Assembly: GCF_963676685.1 (NCBI RefSeq)
Contig: NC_092350.1
Coordinates: forward strand, 6,313,486-6,377,485
Origin: Mytilus edulis
Lineage: Eukaryota; Mollusca; Bivalvia; Mytilida; Mytilidae
Reading direction: 5' to 3'
DNA length: 64,000 bases
In this document: piece after piece, positions 52,199-64,000 of the stretch
Layout of the letters: every line of letters starts with the position of its first letter
Numbering within the stretch: the first letter of the stretch is position 1
Made by a program: the position numbers and the translations under genes
The notes under the pieces: model-generated
Databases searched by the model: none
What the model was told of the DNA's origin: nothing
Seen by the model: only the letters and a program-made list of their open reading frames with translations

Positions 52199-54900
52199 CA
52201 CGGTAGGTATAGTGTCCGGCTAGAATCGTGTTTTTTTCGAGTGATTCGGTCCGTTTTTTTCGATTGTAGTTCGCTTTTTTTCGAGTGAAAAAAATATTCG
52301 ATTAGGTCAATTAACTGCTAATCCGTAATTATAATATTTTTTTCATGACCATCCAACTTATTTTGATCACTATAAAGGTTTTGATCAACAGAGAAGCACA
52401 CTTTCCTTGTATCTAACAATACAAATGAGTGTTTATTATTGTCCGGGCTTTTTCGAGAGCAAGTGTGAAATCGTCCGGTTTTAACAAAAGGTCCGGTTTT
52501 TTTCAAAGAAAATTGTGATAAAGAAAAGGTATTCTTGACATGAAAAAAATGACTCTTTCTGGTTTATAACTGTAATCAAGTGAAGGACAATATTATATCT
52601 TCCCAACAATCACAAAACCATATTACTACGGTGATCAAAATTAACCTTTATCAATATTCTGTTCGGAAAACATTCTACCATAACTTATTGGTTCTTTTGT
52701 AAAAAGGTCTTTAGAACATAATGCAGGGGACTCATAATCTTTTCAACTGCATGCATTTCATGGGTCGTTTTTTGTCACAGCTAATAATATTTTTCGTGGT
52801 AAACCCCAGTTTTTTTTTTATACGGGACGTATTATGGTATACCGTTGTCCGTCCGTCGTCAGCAAGTCGGAAAATAAACCAAAAACGTTGTAACCAATAT
52901 ATATTAATTTTCGGAGCAATGTTTATATCTATTGAGGTATCCTCCTTTTCGGATCTTATAAGTTTAGATTTTACGTTTCCGAGATATTGAATTTCAATTA
53001 ACAAACTAGAGGCTCTAAAGAGCCTGTGTCGCTCACCTTGGTTTATGTGCTGCAGTGCATATTGTTCAAAGGGCACTCTGAAACATTAAAGACATTCGAA
53101 TAGAATGTATGACACAATTCTGTTTTGGTGATGGTGACTTGCTTGTAATTCCTGAAATTTACTGAACATTCTTGCTGTGTACAGTTATCTTTATCTTTAA
53201 TGAACATGGTCCAGTAGATTCAGAGGAAATATATTTTTGTAAAAGTTAACGGACGATGATGGGGAAATCTCACTTGACATTAATTGGGCCAGATGAGCTA
53301 AAAAGGGGTGATTTTACAGGTTTACAGACAATAATTTTAAAGTACTTTTAGAAGTTTTCGCGAAACTTTGGGGAATTAAGGTAACCTCCCTTTACGTTTT
53401 TCATAAATTTTTAATAGATGACATTGAGAAATTATTGATAGGTTTCATAACAAGTGAGAACGGATATCCCTTGATATAAACTCTAGTTATTTAATTTCAA
53501 TATTCTGTTTGAATCAAATAAAGAGAGTTGATATCAAACGGTATCCAATTCTCACAAGTTGTTAAACCTATTTGTCTTAATATGGTCAATACTCTCATTG
53601 TGTTGAATAAAAATGACGCGATTCCTGTGTGTAGTATTTTTGACACGAAATATACATCGTCGTAACCTTTGAAGGTCAGCAATGACCTAACGAATAGCCC
53701 ATGAGATGCCGTAATGTCATTGATTCTGAATAAGCAAATCAAATTAAAGCATCAATTTTTTGCATCCTTCTCTGTGCAGTGTGATACGAGATATGTTTAT
53801 TCATGCAAGATATAATTAATAAGCCACATCAATAAAAGAATGAAATTTATTCTTTGAAAACGCTACGGGCGTAGCGTGACTTCATGGCGCAGCTGTTTAC
53901 AAAAAAAAAAAAAAAACGCAGAAAAAAACCTATTGGAGAGCAGAGAAGAATTAGAAAAATTCTATTTAATAAGAATTATTCTAACGAAAAAGACTGCCCC
54001 CCCTTTCCACAAAATAAAATCATAAAAAACAAAAACAAAAAACATATACACCCTAAATCCGACTCGTTTTTATTCCCATTTACAATTAAATGTGAATTAA
54101 ATTTCATAATTATAAAAACAGTTAACAATGACACACTATATGTACGTACGTCTCAATCCAAATTGTCTATGCTTACACTAGATTGTCGGCATCATGAATA
54201 TATATAATAAACATGTTATTTATAAGAAGTGACAAACAGCAATATATACAAATGAACGATTCTTGTTTATAAAGTTTAATCGTAGTACACCAATATCAAA
54301 CTGATGAATGCATTGGTTTCGTGTCTTGAAAATTACATAATTTGAACTATTTTTTATTGTTTTTAAACGTAAATACAGTGACATTTATCATTTTAAGCTA
54401 TAGAAATTTTTTATAATCACTCGATAAAAAACGGACACACTCGAAAAAACCCCGACTGCTCACGAAAAAACCCGAACACATAGAAATGAATTTAGTCTCA
54501 AAATGTCGTTTTCAATGCAATAACAAGAATTTTCGTAAAGTGTCTGTCTATCTAAAGATATAAGTATTCCGTGTATGCATTTCCATCGACATTTGGATTG
54601 GTATGTATATGAAATTGGCTTTATTCTGTTTTTTTGGAATAAAGGCATTTTAAAGGTAAATTCAACTTTTTTAACAAAAAATTATATCGGATTGATAATA
54701 CATTTTTATTTCTAATACTGACCCACCTTGTATATTCTTGTATGTTAAACTCAAGCGTCTATATCACGTTTTGTCAAAAAGGAAGTCTGTTTGTTTACAT
54801 TTTTGATCATAATCACTCGAAAAAAAGTGGTCACACTCGAAAAAGCCCGATCAAATCACTCGAAAAACCACGATCCTAGCCGGACACTATACCTACCGTG
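52199..54900. mobile_element. 2.7-kb element with ~47-bp terminal inverted repeats, no transposase
   Basis: The left end begins CACGGTAGGTATAGTGTCCG, then GCTAGAATCGTG and TTTTTTTCGAGTGATT. The right end is its reverse complement with small changes (AATCACTCGAAAAA, CACGATCCTAGC, CGGACACTATACCTACCGTG). Subterminal words TTTTTTCGAGTG and GTCCG repeat inside both ends. Flanks are CAATAT and AATACG; a 3-5 bp target duplication is possible but not clear. Inside, other repeats are nested, including GAGGCTCTAAAGAGCCTGTG at about 53,010. I found no transposase-like frame. Confidence 0.75.
52985..53400 (+). repeat. Nested dispersed repeat (GAGGCTCTAAAGAGCC family)
   Basis: Contains the GGCTCTAAAGAGCC palindrome-like word and GTCGCTCACCTTGGTTTATG. 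I associate this with mussel repeats. The right boundary is uncertain. Confidence 0.45.
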
Positions 54901-54904
54901 AATA

Positions 54905-55270
54905 CGGTCAGATATACATGATCGCAAGAGACCAAAGTGATATGAAAATTAAAACATATAAGTCACAGTACATGCTGTAACAATGAGAACAACACATACA
55001 AAAATGTACCGCATAATTACCAAATAGAGGCTCAAAATGACAAATATTAAACAATTCAAACGAGAGAACAAAACGTCCTATTGAATGTATAAAACAATAA
55101 ATGAAATATACATTAGACATACAACAACAAACGATAACCACTGACTTGAGATATACACATACTTGTGGAAGGATTAAACATGTTTTCTTGCGCCAAACAT
55201 ATCCCTTAACTTGGGACATCTATTTAACAGAACTGCATAATAAAAAAAAAATACAAATCAGTAAAAAAGT
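54905..55270 (+). repeat. + copy of the dispersed mussel repeat
   Basis: Abuts the right end of the 2.7-kb element. Shares CAAACGAGAGAACAAAACGT and TGGGACATCTATTTAACAGA-like text with the copy at 35,325. Region 55,271-56,284 after it has nothing I recognise. Confidence 0.6.
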
Positions 55271-56284
55271 GCAAAACTCGTCTGGTTGGTACGAAGCACA
55301 TACACCCCAAACATAAACACACAAGACACACAGTGCAAATCTATGTGTATTTGCAGTCACTGAGCGCTAGTTCAAAGCCAACAATATTTCATTGTAATTG
55401 AAAATTGTGTTTTTAAAATAAAAATGTACCTAGGACATAAATATCGATCAGAACACATCCAAATTCAATGGAGTTAGTGTAAAGACGTCATTAACAGTCA
55501 GAGAAATAACATGAATGTTTGCAATGACAACATATAGGTATAAACAGATTCGTTGGTAAATTTGCATATAAATTTTGTAATTATGTATGTAACAATAATC
55601 TTTTCTTTAATTTTAACTCTGATTTAAAAATCAATATATATATACAGGTAAAACAATATATAAAGATATAATACAATAAGGGTTGAATTGATAACCTGTT
55701 AGAATAAGGTCGGTAAGTTTTAAAAAAGAAAATATTAAAAACGAAACTTTATCAATTGTTATAAAAGTTCTTTTCCAAAATTAAATCCAATGTTATCGCG
55801 TACGAAACGATGTATGACAAATGTTCTAAAGAAAAAGCCAGTTCCAAAATATATGCTTCATGAAGTATTATTATTATTACCGTGAATAACAAAAAACTAG
55901 TAAAAATGCACCAACTAACTCCATTACAAAATTGATATCAATGACTTTAAACAAATGATGTCTGACGGCTATAAAAACTTGTATTATCAAGTAGTGCTTA
56001 ATGCGTTTTTACAGATTAAATTTCTCATTAAAATTTGAAATTGAAATTCAGCATGTGTGTTATATAATTATATTTGCATGCTGTCATAATTAAAGAACAA
56101 AATAGAGAGATTTGTATGATTGCCAAGAGACATCTATCCAACAGATACCTAAATGACGTTGATGGTAGCAAACTAGTTTTCCACTGAGTGATACTTTTTT
56201 TATGTGATAGAAGAATTTAAAAAAGGAAAAACGTAAAGAAAATGTTAATCCATTTAATTTGAAAGCTTTCAAAAATAATCTGAG

Positions 56285-56775
56285 GTCGATACCACCCCTG
56301 GCGGACATTTCGTCCCCGATGGTATCCCCAGCCCAGCATTCTAGTCGATACCACTACTGGTGGACGTTTCGTCCCCGAGGGTATCGCCAGCCCAGTAGTC
56401 TAGTCGATGCCACTGCTGGTTGACGTTTCGTCCCCGATGGTATCACCAGTCCAGTAGTTTAGGTCAATGCCGCTGCTGGTGGAGGAAGTATTTAGAACTT
56501 TGGTGGTGGCGTGAATATCAATTATTTGGTATTTTTTTTGTAAATTTACTGTTTAAAAAAGTATTAATTATTCGATATACTAAGGATTTTCTTATCCCAG
56601 GCATAGAAAAACTTAGCCGTATTTGGCCCAACTTTTTGGAATATTTGGTCATCAATACTCTTCAACTTTGTACTTGTTTGGCTTTCTAACTATTTTGATT
56701 TGAGCGTCACTGATGAGTCTTTGTAGACGAAACGCATGTCTGGCGTATTAAATTTTAAGTCTGGTACCTTTTAAC
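56285..56775 (-). repeat. Dispersed repeat with a three-unit 64-bp tandem
   Basis: Three units of GTCGATACCACTGCTGG-like text with GGACGTTTCGTCCCCGA, spaced about 64 bp. Then follow AACTTTTTGGAATATTTGGT, CTTCAACTTTGTACTTGTTT and GTCTGGCGTATTAAATTTTA. It is the reverse of the family at 9,515-9,840. Confidence 0.75.
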
Positions 56776-56779
56776 AGAA

Positions 56780-59595
56780 AGTCAAAAATACTAAACTCCA
56801 AGGAAAATTATTAACGGAAAGTCTCTAATCGAAAAGCAACATTAAAAACGCAAACACATCAAATGAATTGAAAACAACTGTCATATTCCTGACTTGATAC
56901 AGGCATTTTACCATTAGAACAATGGTGGATTTAACCTGGTTTTAAAGTATTTAAACCGCTCACTTGTATGACAATCGCCTCAAATTCCATTATATTGACA
57001 ATAATGTGTGAACATAACAAACAGACATAATAGGTAAAAATGTCGAAAATAGGGGTACAGCAGTGAACATTGTGTTATAATCTTTAATCACTATAAAAAA
57101 GAAGTATGTAACATAGAAGAACAATAGCATAACTAAAAGGCAAGAATATAAACATTTACAATAGCACAATAACACAATGACGGAATAGACAGAGCCACGC
57201 AAAAAGGCATACATACAAAGCACATTAGCAAAATGAAAAACATGAATACAATAATTATCTTAGAACAATATCCAATACCTGAAAGGTCGAGTATGGATTG
57301 AAAAAAAAACCACAAAGCATTTTTTTCAAGTTTGAAATGAAACTTCATGTTTGTAATTAAATACAGACTGCAGCATTTCTTAAAATGCTTGGAAATTTTT
57401 AAGCAATCATTTGATAACTTTCTAAAAATTGGTTATCATTTAACCAATAAAATAACTTACAGGGCAAACAAAAGGAATTCTTGGAATCTTTTGGAATTCT
57501 GGTTAACATTTCATATTATAAAACCCTTGTTTCACATTTTGAAGTACCATGCATTTCTTATATAACTGTGATACTTTGAATCCTTGCGTATTATTTTGTT
57601 GTACTATGAAATCCTCTATAATATGTTGGGATACAATTGAATCCTTGTACAAGAGTATCATATGAAAACATTTCGCTTTGTCCAAACACAGGCACATGTC
57701 TCTGTAAAAAACCTTATTTACATGTACATGTCAGTGATAAGTGTATGTAGTGTCCACAAATTACAACATCGAACAATGGCTGGGATAATAACATCTGAAT
57801 ATATCACCAAACATAGCATTTACATATGCCTTTTATCCTTTATTTAGTCTACCAATACGTTTTGATCATTTGCACGGTCATTTTTTATTCTAAATTATGA
57901 GTTCGATAAAGAAATCATTTTATTTGATATTACCTCTTATTCAGAACATTGGTTAAAGTCAATAGATAAACACAAATTACAGAATATTGTTATTATCCCT
58001 GGTATGATAAAAAATTTAATGACAAACATTGAACACGGATCGTCGTTATCTAAACAATCACAGATAAATCCAACCGAATTGTTTATTTTCATCCATCACA
58101 TTGAGCTCTATACATTTACCACCATGATTGATATTTAGTTTGATTGTATTATACTGTCTAGGTACATAAATATGTCTGCCTGAAATTGTTTTTGACGATA
58201 TTATTCTGTTCTTCCATGTCAAGTTTCTGATATGAAACAATTAGGTGAAATTCTCATAACATATCATTTAACACTAACCAGAACAACAGTATTCCATTAT
58301 TGTGTTTCTTCCATATTAGTCAGAAAATGTTTAAACATATTGTCCTTACTTTTTTTGAAGGGCGAGTTTTATGTAGAAATTTGATAGAGGGATATCTGAA
58401 TTATTGTGTCTTTAATAGCTTTTCAGTCAACTGATGTTTATTGCGTGTTATATGATACTTTAAAAAGAGACGATGTGCAACAAAGTCCAAATTAGGCGGA
58501 TTTATGTTTTGCCTATTAATGGAATTGGTGAACACAACACATTTTCCTGTCGAATTTGTTCACTCTTGGTAGGTCGAATAGATTTGAATTTGGTATAAAC
58601 AGTTGTGTATTGATAACGAATGTACGTTGCACACTACAATGAAGTTGTATTTAGGTAAGTTGTGTCAATAGGTTGACTATACACTTGAAACAGATCAGAC
58701 GTGTATTGTATCTAGGATAATATTCAGTCTTTAACGACTGAAAAGGTTAAGTGTGTCCTGCAACAAAGTATTTAAATATAATATATTCAGTGTTTTTTAA
58801 GTTCTTCCTGACAACCGATCAGACAGAAGTTTGAAATTGACAAAAATGGCATAGAAGTAAAATTAAATAAGTCTTTATAGCTGGAACATAGATTTGTCAT
58901 TACAATACAACTGTCATTTAACAATCGTAATGATGTCATGTCGATATATTTAACGGATTTCAAGAGTTAAACTGACATCCCTATAATGGCTTCCATTTTA
59001 CGATTGAAAAATTTTTGTTGCGTAATTAAGAGATAATTTTGACAAAGTAGAATCCTGACTGTATTTGTAACTTAACCGACTTCTTTTACATTCTTAAAAA
59101 TGTTTGTCGTACAAAACAAGAAAATTATATACTTAATCTTGCATACACAAGAATATAACATAAAAAGATTTAAGGTAAAATTCACATGCAATTTGGTTTA
59201 AAATATTTAATGTACACAGATGATTAAACATGTATTACTCAATCTACTGATAGATCATTCAAACTTCATTAGAAAAGAAAGTTTTTTTGTTTTTTTTTAC
59301 CAACAAATAAATATTCTTTTTTCTTCAAATTGCTTGTTACATCTTTACTTCATTGTCCAAGCTTCAATAAAGTATCCCTGTGAAATACTTTCTGAGTATC
59401 CAGGAAAATACACAGAATATAATAAAATATAATAAAACATTATTTTTTTCCCCCCATCAATTATATTAATCTTTTTAACTTTATGAAAAATACATTTTGA
59501 TATTCTGTTTTGTTCTCATTCATAAACCTTCGTAAATCCTTTATAAACATAGCATACACATCTAAAAATTTCAGTTTTTGCTCGGATACATAGTA
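56780..59595. other. AT-rich region without recognised genes
   Basis: Only short open frames without motifs, and no tandem arrays. I see no supported feature here. Confidence 0.5.
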
Positions 59596-59599
59596 CGAC

Positions 59600-60924
59600 T
59601 TTTAAATACAAAAACCTATAATTGTCAAGAAATAGTTAAAACCGTTATACCCTTGATCTGATATTTTGTATCCAAATACTATATGTTTTGCTAATATCTT
59701 GTTTTGAAAATTCATTTTTGCTAGAAGATAATGTACTTTCTCCCAAAAATCTTTCAAAAATGAACATGTAATAAAGAAATGCAAATAATCTTCTTCTTTT
59801 GTTTTACAAAAATTGCATTTATCGTTCTCAGATATTTTCCACTTTAATAGTAGCTGCTTTGTAGGAATAATATATTGAAGCAGTTTCCATCTGAAAATTT
59901 TTTACTTATTTTCCTTTAAAATTTAAAATATAAACTCGTATACAAATGACATCTGTGGTATGTATTCTAATTTTAAATATCTTGACCAAATGTTGATACC
60001 GATTGGCTTTATATATTTTTTATCTACTAAAGTTTTATAGAGTATTTTATTGTTGATATCTTTTGTTTCAATTTGTTTATTTTGCCATCTTAACTTAACC
60101 TTACATATATTGATTATACTCTTAACGGTGTTTTCTTTGTTTAAAACTTGCATCCATTCTTTTGGGATGCAGGATTTTAACATCTTAAACTCTGCAATCC
60201 AGTTTGTTTTATTAATTAACTTTTTTAAAATAAAACTTTCGGATAAACTTCCTTCACGATCGAATATGTCGTTAATATAAACCAATCCACTTTTAACCCA
60301 GCTCGGGAAAAACAAGCATTTGTTGCGACATTTAATATATTTATTTCCCCAAATAATCTGTTTTCTAATATTAGAAAAGTGATTAGAAGATGTTGATAAA
60401 CCTCCTCCTGTTTTAACCCAACTTGAAATCACTTGTAAATAAAAATCGGGTATTTTTGCAAGTCCATCTATTGATTTAATATTATCTAAATTCATGTTAA
60501 AAACAAGAAAGTTTTTACCAAGATTGTTAAAATATTTAGTAGGAATAATCTTCCAGTTCGGCATATTGGTTGTTGTTAATTTAGAGACCCATGAGACTTC
60601 AGTGCTCTAAAATAACTGTCAAAATCGATCATTCTTAACCCCCCTTTTTGGTATTCGCCAATAAGTGTGTTTCTTTTTACTTTGTCATTTTTTCCTTCCC
60701 AAATATATTTGAAACAGCAGCTTTCAATTTCTTTCAAGTAAATATCTGAAACTTTGCACGAAGTAGCCAAAAATGTAGAAAAGAAAGTTAATGATTAGCA
60801 TTGGTAGATGTTTTGTCATTTTGAAAACTCTCACTCCTATGGGGATATGAAACAAACCTTCGTATGAGATTAGGAATCGGTCAAAAATAGAAATCAACAG
60901 ATTAAACATTAAATAACAAATCAT
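59600..60924 (-). pseudogene. LINE reverse-transcriptase 3' remnant (L1/Tx1-like)
   Basis: Minus-strand pieces in consistent order. 60,770-60,576 encodes FKYIWEGK and KGGLRMIDFDSYFRALK, the post-RT signature of L1/Tx1-type LINEs. A 213-codon frame (60,564-59,923) covers the C-terminal region. A frame around 59,830-59,602 has CNFCKTKEEDYLHFF and TCSFLKDFW, a C-x2-C...H...C zinc motif of the RT zinc-binding type. Stops and frame changes separate the pieces and the catalytic RT core is absent, so it is a truncated, dead copy. Confidence 0.7.
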
Positions 60925-60929
60925 TAATC

Positions 60930-63320
60930 TCTTAAAAGTTCAATTTTGAAATACAGTAGTAAAACAGAATAGACTTTTAGTTATTAACAAGTTATTATTC
61001 CTTTAGAGAGCATCCGACTCATAAAATGAATGTTTTATACCGTTCTGTTCCAATTCCTTCAGGAGCTTTTCAATTCGCAATGATATATTTTATAAGCTAT
61101 TATTATGTCTCCGTGCCATAGTATACAGATTAGCTTTCATACTCACCAAGATGATTGACCTATAAATAGAAATGCGACACACGAAAATTGATTGACAGGG
61201 TGTGACATTGGTGTTCAAATTAACATATCAATGTCATTATCTAACCTGTTATTTGCAGTATTCCTGTAATACAAAGCCGTAACGAAAACGGAGAGAAAAA
61301 ACCCAAAGTAAACTGACTTGAACTAGCTGTCAGATAACTTCGAGTACTCTCAGATCTGTTCATTGCGTCTTTTTATGTTGGGATGTATAAGTACCCGGCA
61401 ACGTCTACTTGTATTTTTGTCCATCTGATGAGTTAAGCCTTTTTCAACTGATTTTGATAGTTCGTTCTTATGTTGTACTGGTCGTTTGTTTGCATATTTG
61501 TTTTTCGTTCATTTTTTTTTTACATAAATAAGGCCGTTAGATTTCTCGTTTGAATTGTTTTACATTGTCTTATCGGGGCCTATTATAGCTGACTATGCGG
61601 TATGGGCTTTGCTCATTGTTGAAGGCCGTACGGTGACCTATAGTTGTTCATGTTTGTGTTATTTTGGTCTTTTGTGGATAGTTGTCTCATTGGCAATCAT
61701 ACCACATCTTCTTTTTTATATTATGTAAAGTGTTAATATTTGACCAGAAAGAATAGACACATGTTGAGATAACAGAAAGACAAATACATGTACCAATAAA
61801 AAACTACAAGTACAATGTATATCAAGTCTAATCTTTCTTAGAACAGCTTCAATTTAAGCCTTCAGGTGTGTGGAACTTTACTACTATTGATTAGAATTTG
61901 AATTTATCTGTCACAAAAACTGTAAGTAGCATCATATTATCAGAATACTGTGTATACATACGTTTTTTCCCCACCAAACCTGTTGAAAGCATCTCCATTC
62001 GATACAAAATGCCCCCACTGTCATTTTCCGTATGAAAACACACCCAACTAATAACAACAACACTCACTAATCAAGTAAAAACAAACATTGTATAATATAA
62101 TAAAGGTTGTGTAGCCTAATTTCCCGCATGTTATTTGTAAATTTGCTTTGTAATAATTGTAATTGAAGTCATATTTCATTTTGTCAGTTGTCAGATTCAA
62201 TTTTATGTTGTTCATTTCATTGCATATTTCCTGTCATATCTAATTTCTATTATGTTTTTCGTGTTTAACAGCTGCATTTTTATTTGCAAAAACAGAATTT
62301 GACAGAATCATATATTACACATACCACATAAATGAATATATCTTAAATGCATCAATGTGTCCCTTTTATTTAGTGCTCCTTAAAAGGTGTGAAAAATCGA
62401 CAATGATAAGGACGTGAACAGTGGTGTTATATTTAATTTTAAAAAATAAACCTTGTTAACTGGTCATTGTTTAATTTAATTTCTTTTTTAAAAAGCTACA
62501 AATGTTATCATGTTTTTGTTTGGTTAAAAAAAATAGTTTCTAGACCACATACGACTGACCTGTATTTGATACCAAGTTAGGAATACAGCAGTTGTTTTTC
62601 ACTTGTTCTGTTGATTGATAACATTTGATGTTGTCACTTTTAAAGGACATCTTCTTTTTGAATTTGTCTTTGAGATCACATTTTTGTAGTAAATATAAAA
62701 CTATAATTCTCAATTCCAAACCATTACCTAGCAATCGTTAATTTACATTCGTTAATCAAACCAATTCTAAACTATCAAACCCAAGATTGAAATACAAATG
62801 TATACGCTTTACAAGGGTTTAAGTAAGGGTTGCATATATTCAACTGACCTTGGTGAAAACGAAACACAACATGTTAATTTAAGGACATAACATTAACAGC
62901 TAAGATATTTCGATGTCGTAATGTCGGAGAGGTTGATGTATGCCTTTACAATATGTTTAATAGATATACTCTGAGCATATACTATATGGTACAATAATGC
63001 CAGATTTGAGACATAATATCAAAGATTAAAAGGGAAAAAATGTATTTTATGTCAAGCGATTAGAATGACAAGTTGAATTTGATCAAATTAGGAAGGAACA
63101 CGTTTACGTTTTAAAGAACAGCAAACAGTTTGTTATGTTTTCTCTTATTTCGTCGATAAATTTCAATGTCGGCGAGGTAGTCAATTTCACAAGTATGACA
63201 TTATGTTTCAGGCATAGATGAGGCATAATTTTATCATGATAAATAATAAATAGTTTAATTACATCTGATGAGAACTTGATCACATGCTCATTAACATTCA
63301 TTGAATACTATTACATTATT
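60930..63320. other. AT-rich region, one dispersed repeat, no recognised gene
   Basis: Contains a minus-strand copy of the 'gccaatgagacaac' family at 61,430-61,715 (GGCCGTTAGATTTCTCGTTT, GTTGTCTCATTGGCAATCAT). The rest has short frames only. Confidence 0.5.
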
Positions 63321-63329
63321 TTTCACCAG

Positions 63330-64000
63330 ATGACGAATCACTTTGACTATTTCTAAATATCCGTTCAGCAACATTGTATTGACGACTTCAAGTCTAAACC
63401 TCCTGATTGCACTTGTGCTAGTTCCCAATTCATATATAATCCTGCTGGCCACGTTATTACCGGTGACCTTCACATTGTTAATAACACTTCTCTACGAAAT
63501 GTGTTATCGAAAGGTCCGAAATATCGTGAGCCTAAATCCATCAATTGGAAATACAACTTTAAAATTTTGATGGACTCAGTCGAGGATTATGCCAGGCAAT
63601 GGGCTAAACGTGAAAAGGAAGACGTAGACACTCTATCCGAATGGATTAAGGCAGTGAGGTCGTTAATACAAATCAGAATCAAGAAACTGAATGGGTCCAT
63701 CAATGCCCATGCTACGTCGATCTTTAAAGACCCAAATGTTGCTTAACACTTATCCGACCTCCATGATAAATATGTTGTTGTCCCCGCAGACAAAGCCCCA
63801 AATAACATCGTTTTTGTCTGTAAAAGTCACTACATTAATTGCTTGATAAACGAATTAGGTATAGACAATTCACTTGGAAACTCAACATATACCCTCACGA
63901 CACTTACCAAAGAGGAAATCCTGGATAATCATAGGTCTGTTCTTTGTTCCTTTGGTTTTTCAACCAAAGATGAAGAACTGGATCTTCCATCACTGTATTG
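63330..64000 (+). pseudogene. Reverse-transcriptase N-terminal region, Penelope-like type, broken, cut by window edge
   Basis: One frame carries SKPPDCTCASSQF, AGHVITGDL, KGPKYREPKSINW, DYARQWAKREKED, YVVVPADKAPNNIVFVCK and STYTLTTLTKEEIL. The ADKAPNN...VCK block resembles the pre-RT region of Penelope-like elements, which are abundant in molluscs and cnidarians. TAA at 63354-63356 and at 63744-63746 interrupt the frame; the second falls between FKDPNVA and HLSDLHDKY. The catalytic part, if present, lies beyond the window. Confidence 0.6.

Noticed and set aside
53884-54207. 107-codon Lys-rich frame
   Set aside because: It starts in a poly-A stretch inside the 2.7-kb inverted-repeat element, has low complexity and no motif.

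Overview
The window looks like nuclear DNA of a bivalve mollusc, most likely a Mytilus-type mussel. It is AT-rich and intron-rich, with many minisatellites. It also carries several dispersed families that I associate with mussel genomes, including one with a recurring 'gccaatgagacaac' core, CAGGGGCG-ended hAT-like elements and tRNA-derived SINEs. The organism is an inference; the repeat types are seen directly.

The one clear host gene is on the + strand, from about 14.05 to 51.40 kb. It is an ionotropic glutamate receptor of the AMPA/kainate/delta/phi type. Ten exons join without a break in frame into about 884 residues: the end of the N-terminal clamshell domain, ligand-binding half S1, M1, pore loop, M3, S2, M4 and a charged cytoplasmic tail. 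Exons upstream of 14,052 (signal peptide and start of the N-terminal domain) were not found. The pore has Met where most relatives have Gln or Arg, followed by Arg.

The first recognised intron (14,235-33,064) is the most unusual region. From 14.16 to 31.45 kb it is a tandem array of roughly 95 units of about 95 bp. Each unit is a copy of the last 75 coding bases of the preceding exon, plus its 5' splice site, plus a (TA)n tract. The commonest differences among units fall at synonymous codon positions. The array contains larger nested duplications (about 2.39 kb and 1.86 kb), a tRNA-derived SINE, two relics of that SINE's tail, and a young, apparently intact BEL/Pao LTR retrotransposon (16,125-23,967, minus strand). 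The BEL/Pao element has 563-bp LTRs differing at one base and a single 2,162-codon gag-pol frame. The duplicated array copy at about 26.36 kb preserves the empty target site.

Other regions: 1.0-5.9 kb holds hAT-like elements with 5-bp target duplications, including one nested in another. At 8.3-8.5 kb there is a 12-copy array of CCCATGGG palindromes at a 19-21 bp pitch. At 11.9-12.9 kb there are two minisatellites, one with an intron-end-like motif in each unit. At 31.7-45.4 kb the receptor's introns hold six more tandem arrays or tandem duplications and a short palindrome array. At 52.2-54.9 kb there is a 2.7-kb element with long terminal inverted repeats. At 59.6-60.9 kb there is a LINE 3' remnant, and at the right edge a broken reverse-transcriptase fragment of Penelope-like type. 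No rRNA, functional tRNA or CRISPR locus was found.
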